Of a DNA stretch of 64,000 nt, positions 8,742 to 18,074 are shown piece after piece (positions within the stretch are counted from its first letter, which is position 1; each line of letters begins with the position of its first letter). This stretch comes from Streptomyces sp. NBC_00582 (lineage in GTDB: Bacteria > Actinomycetota > Actinomycetes > Streptomycetales > Streptomycetaceae): NCBI RefSeq assembly GCF_036345155.1, contig NZ_CP107772.1, positions 1,426,001 through 1,490,000 on the forward strand. Reading direction: 5' to 3'. The translations under genes were made by a program, and so were the position numbers. Below the pieces are notes generated by a model. That model worked only from the letters and a program-made list of their open reading frames with translations. It searched no databases and was not told where the DNA came from.

Positions 8742-10322
8742 GTGTCGTTACTCCCTTCCGTCGCCGCACGCCCGAAGCGGCGCGGCCGACTCGCCGTCGG
8801 TGTCCTCGCCACCGCCCTGTTCGCCCAGTTGCTCGGCGGGACGTCCGTCGCCGCACCGGCACCGCGGCCCCTGTCCTGGCAGCCCTGTGCGTCGCCGTAC
8901 GGCGAGGGCGCCTTCGAGTGCGCCACCGCCACGGTCCCCGTCGACTGGGAGCGGCCAAGAGGCGAGACCCTCGACCTGGCGCTCGTCCGTCATCGCGCCA
9001 CCGACCCGGAGCACCGGATCGGCTCGCTGCTGATCAACCCGGGCGGCCCGGGCGGCTCGGGGGTGGAGTTCGCGTTCGGCGCGCCCCACTCCTTCTCGCC
9101 CGAGCTCCTGGAACGCTTCGACATCGTGGGCCCCGACCCTCGAGGCATCGGTCTCAGCAACCCGGTGACCTGCGACGAAGAGCTGATCGCCGCCCAGGAG
9201 TCCCTGCTCTACCCGGACAGCGGATCGTCCTTCGCCGCCCTGCGCCGGACGAACGGCGCGCTCGGGGACGACTGCCGCGCCCGCACCGGGTCCCTCGTCG
9301 GGCACATGGACTCCACGAGCGTCGCCCATGACCTGGACGCGATCCGCGCCGGCCTCGGCGAGGAGCGGATCAGCTACTACGGCGTCTCGTACGGCACCGC
9401 CCTCGGCCAGCGGTACGCCGAGCTCTACCCGCGGCACGTCCGCGCGATGACCCTGGACTCCGTCATCGACCACAGCCTGGACGCCTGGACCCTCCAGAAG
9501 ACCAGGGCGGTCGCGATGGAGGAGACGTTCGGGCAGTTCGCCGACTGGTGCGCCCGCACCACGTCCTGCGCGCTCCACGGCCGCGACGTCCGGGCCCTGT
9601 TCGACTCGTTGTACCGGCGCGCCGCGGCCGGTGAACTGGGCGACGGGGGCGACTACGTCTTCACCGACGAGCATCTTCAGGATTTGTCCCTCAAGTTCCT
9701 GTACACCACCGCCGACTGGTTCCGGTTCGCCGAGTTCCTGGCCGACCTGGACACCCCGGACCCCGCCGAGGCGCGCCCCTCCCTGCGGCAGCGGGCGGAG
9801 GCCGCGCCGTACGCGTACGTCCCGGTGCTCTGCCAGGACTTCGACCTCCATGTCCCGTCGTACGCCACGCTCGCCGGCTACCAGCGGCGGCTCGCCCGGA
9901 TCGCCCCCGTCACCCGGTTCAGCACGCTCGCCTGGGGGGATCTGACCGGCTGCCAGGGCTGGCCCGCGCCGGTGACCAACCCGCAGCACGCCACGGCCGT
10001 CGACGGCACCCCGCCGATCCTGGTCACCAACAGCCGTTACGACGTGGCCACCCCGCACGCCTGGGGTGCCGGCGCCGCCCGTCAGATCGGCCGCGAGGCG
10101 GTGTTCCTCACGTACGACGGCGTCGGCCACGGCGACTACTGGGCGAGTCCCTGCGCGCGCGACGCCATCGACACCTACCTGATCTCCCTGGAGACCCCCC
10201 GCGACGGCACGCACTGCCCCGCCGTCTGGCCGACCGGCGCCTCGGCCCGGTCGCAGCAGTCCCCGGGGGACGATCTCGTCAACCCGCCGGCCGCCCTGCC
10301 GAGCACCGGCGCGCGCGACTGA
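8742..10322 (+). CDS. Secreted tripeptidyl-aminopeptidase-like alpha/beta hydrolase
   Basis: 526 residues from GTG 8742 with CGGAGG upstream. A Sec signal (RRGRLAVGVLATALFAQLLGGTSVAAPA) covers residues 13-40. Oxyanion loop NPGGPGGSG, nucleophile elbow GVSYGTALG, and the C-terminal TAP-type lid domain with SRYDVATP and GVGHGDY supply the Ser-Asp-His triad. Family members (Slp/Tap proteases of Streptomyces) remove short peptides from N-termini outside the cell. The last residues are LPSTGARD; there is no hydrophobic tail, so this is not a working sortase signal. Confidence 0.93.
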   Translation: MSLLPSVAARPKRRGRLAVGVLATALFAQLLGGTSVAAPAPRPLSWQPCASPYGEGAFECATATVPVDWERPRGETLDLALVRHRATDPEHRIGSLLINPGGPGGSGVEFAFGAPHSFSPELLERFDIVGPDPRGIGLSNPVTCDEELIAAQESLLYPDSGSSFAALRRTNGALGDDCRARTGSLVGHMDSTSVAHDLDAIRAGLGEERISYYGVSYGTALGQRYAELYPRHVRAMTLDSVIDHSLDAWTLQKTRAVAMEETFGQFADWCARTTSCALHGRDVRALFDSLYRRAAAGELGDGGDYVFTDEHLQDLSLKFLYTTADWFRFAEFLADLDTPDPAEARPSLRQRAEAAPYAYVPVLCQDFDLHVPSYATLAGYQRRLARIAPVTRFSTLAWGDLTGCQGWPAPVTNPQHATAVDGTPPILVTNSRYDVATPHAWGAGAARQIGREAVFLTYDGVGHGDYWASPCARDAIDTYLISLETPRDGTHCPAVWPTGASARSQQSPGDDLVNPPAALPSTGARD

Positions 10323-10403
10323 TCCGGACGCACCTCACGCCGGCGCGGGGGCATCCGTCCGTCGTCGTCCGCCGTGCCCTCGGACGGTGAGGGCGCGGCG
10401 AGG

Positions 10404-11237
10404 TCAGCGCAGGGCCCCCTTCGTGGCGTCGGCGATGAAACCGCGGGCGAAGAAGGTGAACACCATCACCAGCGGGATCACCGACAGCAGCACCCCGGAC
10501 ATCACCATGCTGTAGTCGGTGGAGTGGCCGGCGTAGAGCTGGGCGAGCGCCACCTGGAGGGTGAGCTTGTCCGGGTTGACCAGCATCACCAACGGCAGGA
10601 TGTAGTCGTTCCAGGCGCCGATGAAGGTGTAGATGCCGAGGAACGCCAGCGCCGGGCGGACGCACGGCAGCACCACGTGCCAGTACTGGCGGAAGAACCC
10701 GGCGCCCTCGATGCGGGCGGCGTCGAGGAGTTCGTCGGGGACGCTGGTGGAGGTGTACTGGCGCATCCAGAAGATGCCGAAGGCGTTCGCCGCGGCGGGC
10801 ACGATCAGCGCCTTCAGGGTGCCCAGCCAGCCGAGCTGCACCATGATCTCGTACTGCGGGATGATCGCGAGCTGGGTCGGCAGGATGTACATCGACAGCA
10901 GCACACCGAAGAGGAACTTCTTCGCGGGGAACTCGTACTTGGCGAAGGCGAAGGCGGCCAGCGAGTCGAAGAACAGCACCAGCGCGGTCGTGCAGACCGC
11001 GACGATCATCGTGTTGCCCAGCGACCCGAAGAAGTCCATCTTCGCGAACAGGTGCCGCAGGTTGGTGAGCAGGTTGTCGCCGAACCACAGCTTCGGGGGG
11101 TAGCTGTAGATGTCCTGCGAGGTGTTCGTCGCCATGACGACGATCCAGTAGAACGGGAACACCGAGACGACGACGCCGGTCATCAGGATCGCGTGGACGC
11201 CGAAGCCCCGCAGGCGCTTGCGGTTCAAGCCGTTCAT
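10404..11237 (-). CDS. Sugar ABC transporter permease (MalG type)
   Basis: 277 residues, six predicted membrane helices. The EAA loop that contacts the ATPase is present as DELLDAARIEGAGFFRQYWHVVLPCVRP. The start codon at 11237 overlaps the stop of the upstream permease by four bases (ATGA), so the two are translationally coupled. No ATP-binding subunit is encoded here, as is usual in Streptomyces, where a shared MsiK-type ATPase serves many importers. Its 3' end faces the hydrolase gene across an 81-bp gap. Confidence 0.94.
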   Translation of the reverse strand: MNGLNRKRLRGFGVHAILMTGVVVSVFPFYWIVVMATNTSQDIYSYPPKLWFGDNLLTNLRHLFAKMDFFGSLGNTMIVAVCTTALVLFFDSLAAFAFAKYEFPAKKFLFGVLLSMYILPTQLAIIPQYEIMVQLGWLGTLKALIVPAAANAFGIFWMRQYTSTSVPDELLDAARIEGAGFFRQYWHVVLPCVRPALAFLGIYTFIGAWNDYILPLVMLVNPDKLTLQVALAQLYAGHSTDYSMVMSGVLLSVIPLVMVFTFFARGFIADATKGALR

Positions 11238-12289
11238 GGCCGTCGCTCCTTACGCTGCACCAGCCACCAGTTGAGGGCGACGATGAGCAGGATCAGCAGG
11301 AAGAAGGCCCAGACGATCGCGGCGCCGTAGCCGAAGTCGTTGTTGTCGAAGGCCTGGTGGTAGAAGTACAGGAGGGTGGTCAGGCCCGCCTGGCCCGGTC
11401 CGCCGGAGTTGGGGTTGGTGGACGCGTCGCTGCCGAACAGCACCTGGGGTTCGGTGAAGCTCTGCAGACCGGTGACGGTGGAGATCACCACGCTGAACAA
11501 AATGATGGGCCGCAGCAGCGGGATCGTGATCGAGAAGAAGATCCGCACCGGGCCCGCCCCGTCCATCCGGGCCGCCTCGTAGAGCTCCGAGGGGATCGCC
11601 TGGAGGCCTGCCAGATAGATGATCGCGTTGTAGCCGGTCCACTGCCAGGTCATCAGCGCCGCGATGACCAGCTTGATCGTCCACTCGTTGCTCATCCAGG
11701 GCACGGCCGACAGGTGCAGACCCCTGAGGATGGCGTTGATCAGGCCGAAGTTGTTGCTGAAGACCGCGCCGAAGAAGATAGCGATGGCCACCAGCGAGGT
11801 GATGCTGGGGATGAACAGACAGACCCGGTAGAACGCGGTGAACCGCTTGGTGGAGTTCACCAGCACCGCGAGGACCAGGGCCATGAAGAGCATCGGCACG
11901 GTCGACAGCACCCAGATGACCAGGGTGTTGCGGATGGACATCCAGAACACCGGGTCGTCCCACAGGAAGCGGAACTGCTGGAGCCCGACGAACTGCATCT
12001 CCCCGATGCCGTCCCACTTCTGGAACGCCAGATACACGGTGTAGAGCACCGGGAAGAGCATGAAGACCGAGAAGATCAGGTAGTACGGCGAGATCGCGAG
12101 GTACTGCGGCCAGTGCCTGAGGACCCGCCGGCGCGGCCCGGGCCGGGCCGCGGCCGACACCGGCCGGATCCGGGGGGCGCGCCGCCCCGGACCGCGCGAG
12201 GGGTCCGGAGCGGGCTGCCCGAGGGGGCCGGTGTCGGGTCCGGAGGTCGGTCCGGTGGGTGCCGGACCGGCTACCGGGCTTGACGACAT
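11234..12289 (-). CDS. Sugar ABC transporter permease (MalF type)
   Basis: 351 residues with a proline/arginine-rich cytoplasmic N-terminus of about 60 residues, then six membrane helices from YLAISPYYLIFSVFMLFPVLY. EAA loop: SELYEAARMDGAGPVRIFFSITIPLLRP. It forms the channel with the MalG-type partner. The gene begins one base after the binding-protein stop (12291), so the three genes form one tight operon read from 13568 to 10404. Confidence 0.94.
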   Translation of the reverse strand: MSSSPVAGPAPTGPTSGPDTGPLGQPAPDPSRGPGRRAPRIRPVSAAARPGPRRRVLRHWPQYLAISPYYLIFSVFMLFPVLYTVYLAFQKWDGIGEMQFVGLQQFRFLWDDPVFWMSIRNTLVIWVLSTVPMLFMALVLAVLVNSTKRFTAFYRVCLFIPSITSLVAIAIFFGAVFSNNFGLINAILRGLHLSAVPWMSNEWTIKLVIAALMTWQWTGYNAIIYLAGLQAIPSELYEAARMDGAGPVRIFFSITIPLLRPIILFSVVISTVTGLQSFTEPQVLFGSDASTNPNSGGPGQAGLTTLLYFYHQAFDNNDFGYGAAIVWAFFLLILLIVALNWWLVQRKERRP

Positions 12290-12290
12290 G

Positions 12291-13568
12291 TCACTTCACT
12301 CCCTGCCGCTGGGCGATCTGCTTGGCCTGGCCGACCGCGTCCTTCCAGGCCTCGTCCGGGTCCTTGCCCTTGGCCTCGATGCTGGTCAGCTCGCTGTAGT
12401 ACGGCGCGGAGACCGCCGCGTCGGCCGGGGCCTCGTAGGCGGCGGGGATCTTCTGGGCCGCCGGGCCGAAGATCTCGATGGTCTTCTGGCCGCCGAAGAA
12501 CGCGTCCCCGCCGGTCAGCGCGGGCAGCTTGTAGGCGGCCGGCGCGGTCGGGAAGAGGGCGGCGTCGGTGAAGCCGCGGGCCTGGTTCTCCGGGCTGAGG
12601 ATCCAACTGATGATCTTGAAGGCTTCCTCGGGGTTGCCGCTGGTCGCGGGGATGGCGAGGAAGGACCCGCCGAGGTTGGACGGTCCGCCGGGCAGGCTCG
12701 CCACCCGCCACTTGCCCTTGGTGCCGGGGGCGGCGTTGCTGATGTCGAGGGCGTGCCAGGCGGCGCCGATCTCGGTGCCGAGGGTGCCGTTGCCGATGGC
12801 GGCGTTCCAGGTGTTGTCGTTGATCTTCGCGTCGATGCCGAGGCTGTAGGGCTTCACGGCGGTGGTCCAGGCGGTGCGGATGTGGTCCTGGTCGCCGATG
12901 AACTTGTTGTCCTCGTCGATGAAGCGCCGGGTGCCCTGGCCGACGATCATCGAGAACACCGAGCCGATGTTGTTGATCAGGTACGTCTTCGGCACGGCCT
13001 TGTGGAGTTCGACGCCGGCCTTGAAGTAGTCGTCCCAGGTGGCCAGTTGGGCGGAGACCTGGGTGGGGTCGGTGGGCAGGCCCGCCTTGGCGAAGAGGTC
13101 CTCGCGGTAGAACGTGGCGCAGGGGCCGATGTCGATGGGGAAGCCGATGAGCTTGCCGTCCTGGGTGGTGGCCTGCTTCAGCTTCCACGCCAGGTAGTCG
13201 GGGGCCAGCTTCTTCGCGCCGACCGTGTTCAGGTCGACGAACCGGTTGGCGTTGGGGAGGAAGGAGGCGATGTCCTCGCCCTTGATGCCGGTGATGTCGG
13301 GGGCGGTCTGCGCGGCCCGCAGACCGGTGAGCAGCTTGGTCTTGAAGTCGCCGCCGACCACGGAGGTCTTCAGGGTGATGTCGGAGAAGTGGGTCTTGGC
13401 GTCCGCCACGACCTTGTCGCTCAGTCCGCCGGCCCAGTACCAGAACGTCAGGTTCTTGCTGTCCTTGCTGCCGCTCGACGCCGAGCCGCCGCCGCACGCT
13501 GCGGTGGCGCCGGCCGCGGCGGCCGTCAGTACGGCGGCCTGAAGGAATCGTCTGCGGGAAAGGTCCAC
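12291..13568 (-). CDS. Sugar ABC transporter binding lipoprotein
   Basis: 425 residues from GTG 13568 with TAGGAGAAGATC in front. The N-terminus MDLSRRRFLQAAVL carries a twin-arginine motif and ends in a lipobox (TAAC), so it is a Tat-exported, lipid-anchored solute-binding protein. The mature part starts NLTFWYWAGGLSD and follows family-1 binding-protein layout. Substrate is not readable from sequence; the divergent GH4 enzyme and DeoR regulator point to a glycoside or small saccharide. Confidence 0.93.
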   Translation of the reverse strand: MDLSRRRFLQAAVLTAAAAGATAACGGGSASSGSKDSKNLTFWYWAGGLSDKVVADAKTHFSDITLKTSVVGGDFKTKLLTGLRAAQTAPDITGIKGEDIASFLPNANRFVDLNTVGAKKLAPDYLAWKLKQATTQDGKLIGFPIDIGPCATFYREDLFAKAGLPTDPTQVSAQLATWDDYFKAGVELHKAVPKTYLINNIGSVFSMIVGQGTRRFIDEDNKFIGDQDHIRTAWTTAVKPYSLGIDAKINDNTWNAAIGNGTLGTEIGAAWHALDISNAAPGTKGKWRVASLPGGPSNLGGSFLAIPATSGNPEEAFKIISWILSPENQARGFTDAALFPTAPAAYKLPALTGGDAFFGGQKTIEIFGPAAQKIPAAYEAPADAAVSAPYYSELTSIEAKGKDPDEAWKDAVGQAKQIAQRQGVK

Positions 13569-13657
13569 GATCTTCTCCTAGATCTCGGCGGGTTCGGCGT
13601 GTCCGGCATGTCCGGCAGGACCTGTGTCGGGGCCGTGGTGGGGGCACGGCGGGGAGG

Positions 13658-13706
13658 CCGGGTGGCTGAAGAGCATCGGCGTGGGTGGAACCCTTCAGCC
13701 ACCCGG
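13658..13706. promoter_or_regulatory. Perfect 14-bp inverted repeat in the transporter leader
   Basis: CCGGGTGGCTGAAG (13658-13671) and its exact reverse complement (13693-13706) flank a 21-base loop. The element lies 90-138 bases before the binding-protein start on the minus strand. It could act as an RNA stem controlling read-through or stability, or as a protein-binding site. Part of a 344-bp gap (13569-13912) that otherwise holds only the DeoR-side operator. Confidence 0.55.
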
Positions 13707-13843
13707 GGTGCGTGACCTGGTCCTCTCAGACGGTGCCGACGCGTCCGAGACGGCGGAACGCGCCGTTCATCCGCTTCGGCCGACCGGAGTGGGGTCCGGA
13801 CCTGGCTCCGAATTACGCAAGAGAGTGCACCCGGTGAGCGAGT

Positions 13844-13857
13844 TTGACAAGGGTCAA
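13844..13857. promoter_or_regulatory. TTGAC-AAGG-GTCAA operator candidate
   Basis: Perfect 5-4-5 inverted repeat between the divergent binding-protein and DeoR genes. Related words recur nearby (GTCAAGCGAGT just right of it; GCTTGAGTTTG at 13888-13898). DeoR-family regulators often bind such repeated direct/inverted words in their divergent promoters. Binding is inferred. Confidence 0.4.
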
Positions 13858-13912
13858 GCGAGTATCGAGACATTCATGCGCGACTTTGCTTGAGTTTGGC
13901 GAGTTCACGAGT

Positions 13913-14677
13913 ATGGTTCGCCGCATGCTCCCTGACCGAAGACACCAGCTGATCCTGCGCTCCCTGCGCGCGGACGGGCCCACCTCGGTGGCCGCCCTGG
14001 CCGAGAGGGTCGGGGCGAGCCAGGCCACGATCCGCCGTGACCTCGCCCAACTGGAGGACGAGGGCCTGCTCAAACGGGTCTACGGCGGCGCCGCTCCCGT
14101 CGTGGGCGAGGACGATCCGTTCGCGGACGTGGCCGGCGTGCGGGTCGAGGCAAAGGACGCCCTGGCGGCCTGGTGCGCAAACCTCGTCAAGGACGGCGAG
14201 ACCGTGCTGCTCGACATTGGCACCACGGCCCACCGGGTGGCCCGGCAGCTGCACGGCCGGTCCCTCACCGTGATCACCAGCAACCTGGCCGTGTACGAGG
14301 AGCTCCAGGACGACAAGGACGTCCAGCTGATCCTGCTCGGCGGGGTGGTCCGGCGCGACTACCGCTCCCTGGTGGGCTTCCTCACCGAGGACAACCTGCG
14401 GCAGGTCCACGCCGACCGGCTGTTCCTCGGCACCAGCGGGGTCCGCCCCGACGGGCAGGTGCTGGACACCACCGCCGTGGAGGTCCCGGTCAAACGGGCG
14501 ATGATCGCCGCCAGCGCGCAGGTGGTCCTGGTCGCCGACGCCGGCAAGTTCCCCGGCACCGGGATGGCCCGGGTGTGCGGGCCCGAGGACCTCGACGTGG
14601 TGGTGACCAACGCGCCCGGCGAGGAGAAGACCTGCGCACGGCTGCGCGAGGCGGGGGTCGAGGTGGTCGAGGTATGA
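13913..14677 (+). CDS. DeoR-family sugar regulator
   Basis: 254 residues if started at ATG 13913; ATG 13925 (MLPDRRHQLIL) is almost as good, and neither has a clear ribosome site. HTH: TSVAALAERVGASQATIRRDLAQLEDEG at about 22-50. The sensor domain (about 80-250) has the sugar-phosphate signature DIGTTAHRVARQL and a C-terminal VLVADAGKF. DeoR regulators respond to phosphorylated sugars. It is divergent from the transporter operon and 36 bases before the GH4 gene, and so probably controls both. Confidence 0.9.
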   Translation: MVRRMLPDRRHQLILRSLRADGPTSVAALAERVGASQATIRRDLAQLEDEGLLKRVYGGAAPVVGEDDPFADVAGVRVEAKDALAAWCANLVKDGETVLLDIGTTAHRVARQLHGRSLTVITSNLAVYEELQDDKDVQLILLGGVVRRDYRSLVGFLTEDNLRQVHADRLFLGTSGVRPDGQVLDTTAVEVPVKRAMIAASAQVVLVADAGKFPGTGMARVCGPEDLDVVVTNAPGEEKTCARLREAGVEVVEV

Positions 14678-14713
14678 GCACGGTGACGCACGGATGAACG
14701 AGGTGGTCGGCGT

Positions 14714-16072
14714 ATGAGACTCACGATCCTGGGCGGCGGGGGCTTCCGCGTCCCGCTGGTGTACCGGGCGCTGCTGGGCGACCGCGGCGCGGGGCGCGTC
14801 ACCGAGGTGACCCTGTACGACCTGGACGCCGCCCGGCTGGCGATCATCCGCAAGGTCCTCGCCGACCAGGCGGCCGGGCACCCCGATCCGCCCGTCGTCA
14901 CCGTCACCACCGATCTGGACGAGGCGGTCACCGGGGCCGACTTCGTCTTCTCCGCGATCCGCGTCGGCGGACTGGCCGGCCGGGCCGCGGACGAGCGGAT
15001 CGCCCTGGAGGAGGGCGTCCTCGGCCAGGAGACCGTCGGCGCCGGCGGCATCTCCTTCGGCCTGCGCACGGTCCCGGTGGCCGTCGCCATCGCCCGCCGG
15101 GTCGCCGCGCTGGCGCCGGACGCCTGGGTCATCAACTTCACCAACCCGGCGGGCCTGGTCACCGAGGCGATGACGGCGCACCTCGGCGACCGGGTGATCG
15201 GGATCTGCGACTCCCCGGTGGGCCTCGGCCGCCGGGTGGCCGGGGCGCTCGGCGTCGCACCGGCCCGCGTCCGCCTCGACTACGTGGGCCTCAACCACCT
15301 GGGCTGGCTGCGCGGTCTGTACGCCGAGGGCCGCGACCTGCTGCCGTCCCTGCTCGCCGACGAGGGAGCGCTGACCTCGTTCGAGGAGGGCAGGCTCTTC
15401 GGCGCCGACCTGCTGCGCACCCTCGGCGCGCTGCCCAACGAGTATCTGCACTACTACTACTTCAGCCGTGAGTCGGTCAGCTCCGCACGCGCCGCCGAGC
15501 AGACCCGGGGCGCCTTCCTCCACTCGCAGCAGCAGCGCTTCTACGACGCCCTGGCCCCCTCCCCGGGGCACCCCGCGCCCCGCGCCGCCTGGAACGCCTG
15601 GGACGCCACCCGGCTGGAGCGCGAGACGACCTACATGGCGGAGAACCGCGAGGCCGTCGGCATGGGCGAACGCGACTCCTGCGACCTGGAGTCCGGCGGC
15701 TACGAACAGGTCGCCCTGGCCCTGATGCGGGCCATCGCGCTCGACGAGCGGGCGACCCTCATCCTCAACGTCCGCAATCGGGGGCGGATCCCCGTCCTCG
15801 ACGACGACGCCGTCATCGAGGTCCCCTGCCATGTCGACGCCAACGGCGCCCACCCCATCGCCGGGGCCGCGCTGCCCGACCACGGCACGGGCCTGGTGTG
15901 CTCGGTCAAGGCCGTCGAACGCGCGGTGATCCACGCCGCGACGACCAACGAGCGCGCCCACGCGGTGCGGGCGCTGACCATCCACCCGCTGGTCGACTCG
16001 TACGCCGTCGCCAAGCGGCTGCTGGACGCCTACCAACGGCACTTTCCCGAGCTGGCCTATCTGGGCGGCTGA
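14714..16072 (+). CDS. GH4 family NAD-dependent glycosidase (6-phospho-beta-glucosidase type)
   Basis: 452 residues. GH4 enzymes use NAD and a divalent metal to oxidise, eliminate and hydrate the glycosidic bond. Visible: N-terminal Rossmann LGGGGFRVPLVYRAL, NFTNPAGLVTEAM, the metal-binding cysteine in ICDSPVG, GLNHLGWLRG, and GQETVGAGGISFGLRTVPV, the last typical of phospho-beta-glucosidase members. No PTS is nearby and the neighbouring importer delivers unphosphorylated sugar, so the true substrate may be unphosphorylated or be phosphorylated by an unlinked kinase. A strong hairpin follows at 16091-16133. Confidence 0.9.
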   Translation: MRLTILGGGGFRVPLVYRALLGDRGAGRVTEVTLYDLDAARLAIIRKVLADQAAGHPDPPVVTVTTDLDEAVTGADFVFSAIRVGGLAGRAADERIALEEGVLGQETVGAGGISFGLRTVPVAVAIARRVAALAPDAWVINFTNPAGLVTEAMTAHLGDRVIGICDSPVGLGRRVAGALGVAPARVRLDYVGLNHLGWLRGLYAEGRDLLPSLLADEGALTSFEEGRLFGADLLRTLGALPNEYLHYYYFSRESVSSARAAEQTRGAFLHSQQQRFYDALAPSPGHPAPRAAWNAWDATRLERETTYMAENREAVGMGERDSCDLESGGYEQVALALMRAIALDERATLILNVRNRGRIPVLDDDAVIEVPCHVDANGAHPIAGAALPDHGTGLVCSVKAVERAVIHAATTNERAHAVRALTIHPLVDSYAVAKRLLDAYQRHFPELAYLGG

Positions 16073-16090
16073 GGGCACGGGGCGTACGGC

Positions 16091-16133
16091 GGCCAGGGCC
16101 CGCCCCGACGCGGATGGAGGGCGGGTCCTGGCC
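16091..16133 (+). terminator. Hairpin terminator after the GH4 gene
   Basis: A 15-base stem with one G-U pair: GGCCAGGGCCCGCCC (16091-16105) against GGGCGGGTCCTGGCC (16119-16133), 13-base loop, no clear U tract, as is common in Streptomyces. It begins 18 bases after the GH4 stop. The rest of the 317-bp gap to 16390 shows nothing I can support. Confidence 0.7.
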
Positions 16134-16389
16134 GTCGAGGTCGATTCTCCGGGGCGTGGCGCCGGGTGCCCACGGGTGCGCGGACGGCGACCGTGGTGAG
16201 CGGCGGCCACCCCGTGCGCGGGGCGCACACCCCGTACGCATGTGCGGGGTCGAGGCGTGACGGCGGGCCCGGTGGGGAAGGGGCATCCCGAAGCGGGCCG
16301 GGCCCGGCCCCGCGTGATCAAGCACACCCCGGGGCGCGCGATACTGGCCCTTGGCCCATCGCTCTCGTCCACCGCTCACGAACGGACTC

Positions 16390-17541
16390 ATGCACATCTC
16401 CGCGACCGCCCCGCCCACCACGCCCTCCACGGTCTGGCTCGGCCGTGGCCGCCACACCGGTCCCACCGCGCCGGACGTGCTGCGCACCCACCTGCGGGCG
16501 CTCAAGGACGGCGAGAGGCTCCAGGACTTCCGGGAGCTGCCCGACAGCGAGACCGCCGAGGGCGAGTCCGCGTTCGAGGCGCGCTGGCATGTACCCGACG
16601 ACATCACCGTGCGGGCCAGGCTGAAACTGGCGGAGTGGTCGGGCCGGGGTCAGGAGTGGACGCTGGTCGCGGAGGCCGAGCGGCCCTGGGACCCGCGGTG
16701 GCCCTCGCCCGCCGAGATGTTCTGGCCATGGGAGACGGACTCCGCGTGGGGCCAGGAGACCGTGACCGGTCTGCGCTTCCTCGACGTCAACCCGCTCCCG
16801 GCCGACGACAAGGATCTGCGCCGCACGCTGAGGGCCGCCCTGCGCGACACCTGGACCGTCGACGTCGTCGTCCACGAGGCGATGACGCCCGACGAGCGGG
16901 GCCGGCGCCCGCTGGTCTCCCTGCTGCCGCCGGGCCTGCACCACCGGGTGGTCGAACACCGAGCGGCGCCGCACCAGCTACGGACCGTGAACTGGGCCCT
17001 GAAGGACTTCGGGGTCGAGGTCCCGCGCGGCGGTGCGCTGGTGCTGCCCGGCAGCCCCGCGCCGGACGGGTACGACGCCGGGTCCTTCTCGGTGCGCAGC
17101 GTCTTCCTGGACGGCTCGCATCCGACCGAGGTGCTGGACGCCGTACGGCGCTACGTCGCGCTGCCCGCGCCGCTGCCCGAGGGCGGCGACGCCGCGCTCA
17201 CCCTGCTCCGGGAGAAGTGGCAGTTGCTCACCCTGGAGGAGGAACTCGCCCGGGAACGCGAGCTGGTCGCCATGTACAAGGAGGCCCTGGCGGCGATGAC
17301 CGAATCCCGGGACCTGTACCGGGAGGCGGCCGAGCAGGCCCACGAGGCGCTGGCCGCCTACCGTGACGCGGCGGCCGAGGCCGGGGTCGAACCGCAGGCG
17401 CCGACGGCACCGGCGAAGAAGAGCGGCTCCCCCTTCCAGCAGTGGGGCCGGACCCTGGAGCGCCTCAAGGAGACCACCATGGGCCTGCGTCCGGCGTCGT
17501 CCGCCGATTCCGACGGGCCCGAGGAGGCCTCCGACCGGTAG
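16390..17541 (+). CDS. Hypothetical protein with C-terminal coiled coil
   Basis: 383 residues from ATG 16390. No family recognised. The first 270 residues look globular, mixed alpha/beta, with conserved-looking blocks FEARWHVPDDITVRARLKL, HHRVVEHRAAPHQLR and SFSVRSVFLDGSHPTEVLDAV. Residues about 285-340 are a long Glu/Ala/Arg heptad helix (LEEELARERELVAMYKEA onward), followed by a Ser/Lys tail. No signal or membrane segment, so cytoplasmic. Separated from the RiPP genes by the DUF1232 gene; no operon partner. Confidence 0.75.
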   Translation: MHISATAPPTTPSTVWLGRGRHTGPTAPDVLRTHLRALKDGERLQDFRELPDSETAEGESAFEARWHVPDDITVRARLKLAEWSGRGQEWTLVAEAERPWDPRWPSPAEMFWPWETDSAWGQETVTGLRFLDVNPLPADDKDLRRTLRAALRDTWTVDVVVHEAMTPDERGRRPLVSLLPPGLHHRVVEHRAAPHQLRTVNWALKDFGVEVPRGGALVLPGSPAPDGYDAGSFSVRSVFLDGSHPTEVLDAVRRYVALPAPLPEGGDAALTLLREKWQLLTLEEELARERELVAMYKEALAAMTESRDLYREAAEQAHEALAAYRDAAAEAGVEPQAPTAPAKKSGSPFQQWGRTLERLKETTMGLRPASSADSDGPEEASDR

Positions 17542-17699
17542 CCGGTCGCCCCGGCCCCGCCGTAAGCGGAGGACGAACGACCGGAAACAGGCTCCTTCTT
17601 GTGAGGTAATCCCGCCGGAAAAGGGGAATTCGGGAACCGAAATCGGGGAAATCGACTCAGGGGCGCACCTGCGCGCGACGGACCCCGGAGGGAGGGCCC

Positions 17700-17990
17700 G
17701 TGGACACGACCACCACGCTCGTCATCGTCGCCGCGACACTCGCCGCGGCCCTGCTCGCGTGCGCCGCCGCGGTGCTGGTCCGGTTGGTCCGCACCCGCCG
17801 GGACCTCAGACGCGCCGGCCTGCCCACCGGCCCGCGCTGGGTGTTCTGGGGCGCGGTCCTGTACTTCGTGCTCCCGGCCGATCTGCTGCCCGATCCGGTC
17901 TACCTCGACGACATCGGTGTCCTGCTGCTCGCCCTGCGCTCCCTGCGCCGTGTCCCCGACTCCGTGGGCACCCCAACTGACCGTATTTGA
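17700..17990 (+). CDS. DUF1232 (YkvA-type) small membrane protein
   Basis: 96 residues from GTG 17700, preceded by GGAGGGAGG. One N-terminal membrane helix (TLVIVAATLAAALLACAAAVLV), a basic stretch, then the DUF1232 core WVFWGAVLYFVLPADLLPDPVYLDDIG split over residues 47-72, with the diagnostic PADLLPD. Function of the family is unknown. The 158-bp gap upstream is unusually A-rich for this genome (around 17610-17660) and probably holds its promoter. Confidence 0.85.
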   Translation: MDTTTTLVIVAATLAAALLACAAAVLVRLVRTRRDLRRAGLPTGPRWVFWGAVLYFVLPADLLPDPVYLDDIGVLLLALRSLRRVPDSVGTPTDRI

Positions 17991-18074
17991 AGACGTTTTC
18001 ACCCCCCGTTCGGCACATCTCCCCTGCTCCGCGCCCTGTTGGGATCCGAACTCGCCGATGATCACGGAGAGTAA

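Noticed and set aside
10295..10322. LPSTG near the C-terminus of the secreted hydrolase as a sortase signal.
   Set aside because: Only three residues follow; there is no hydrophobic segment or basic tail.
10323..10403. Weak inverted repeat CCGTCCG/CGGACGG as a terminator between convergent genes.
   Set aside because: Only 7 bp with a 19-base loop; not better than chance at this GC content.
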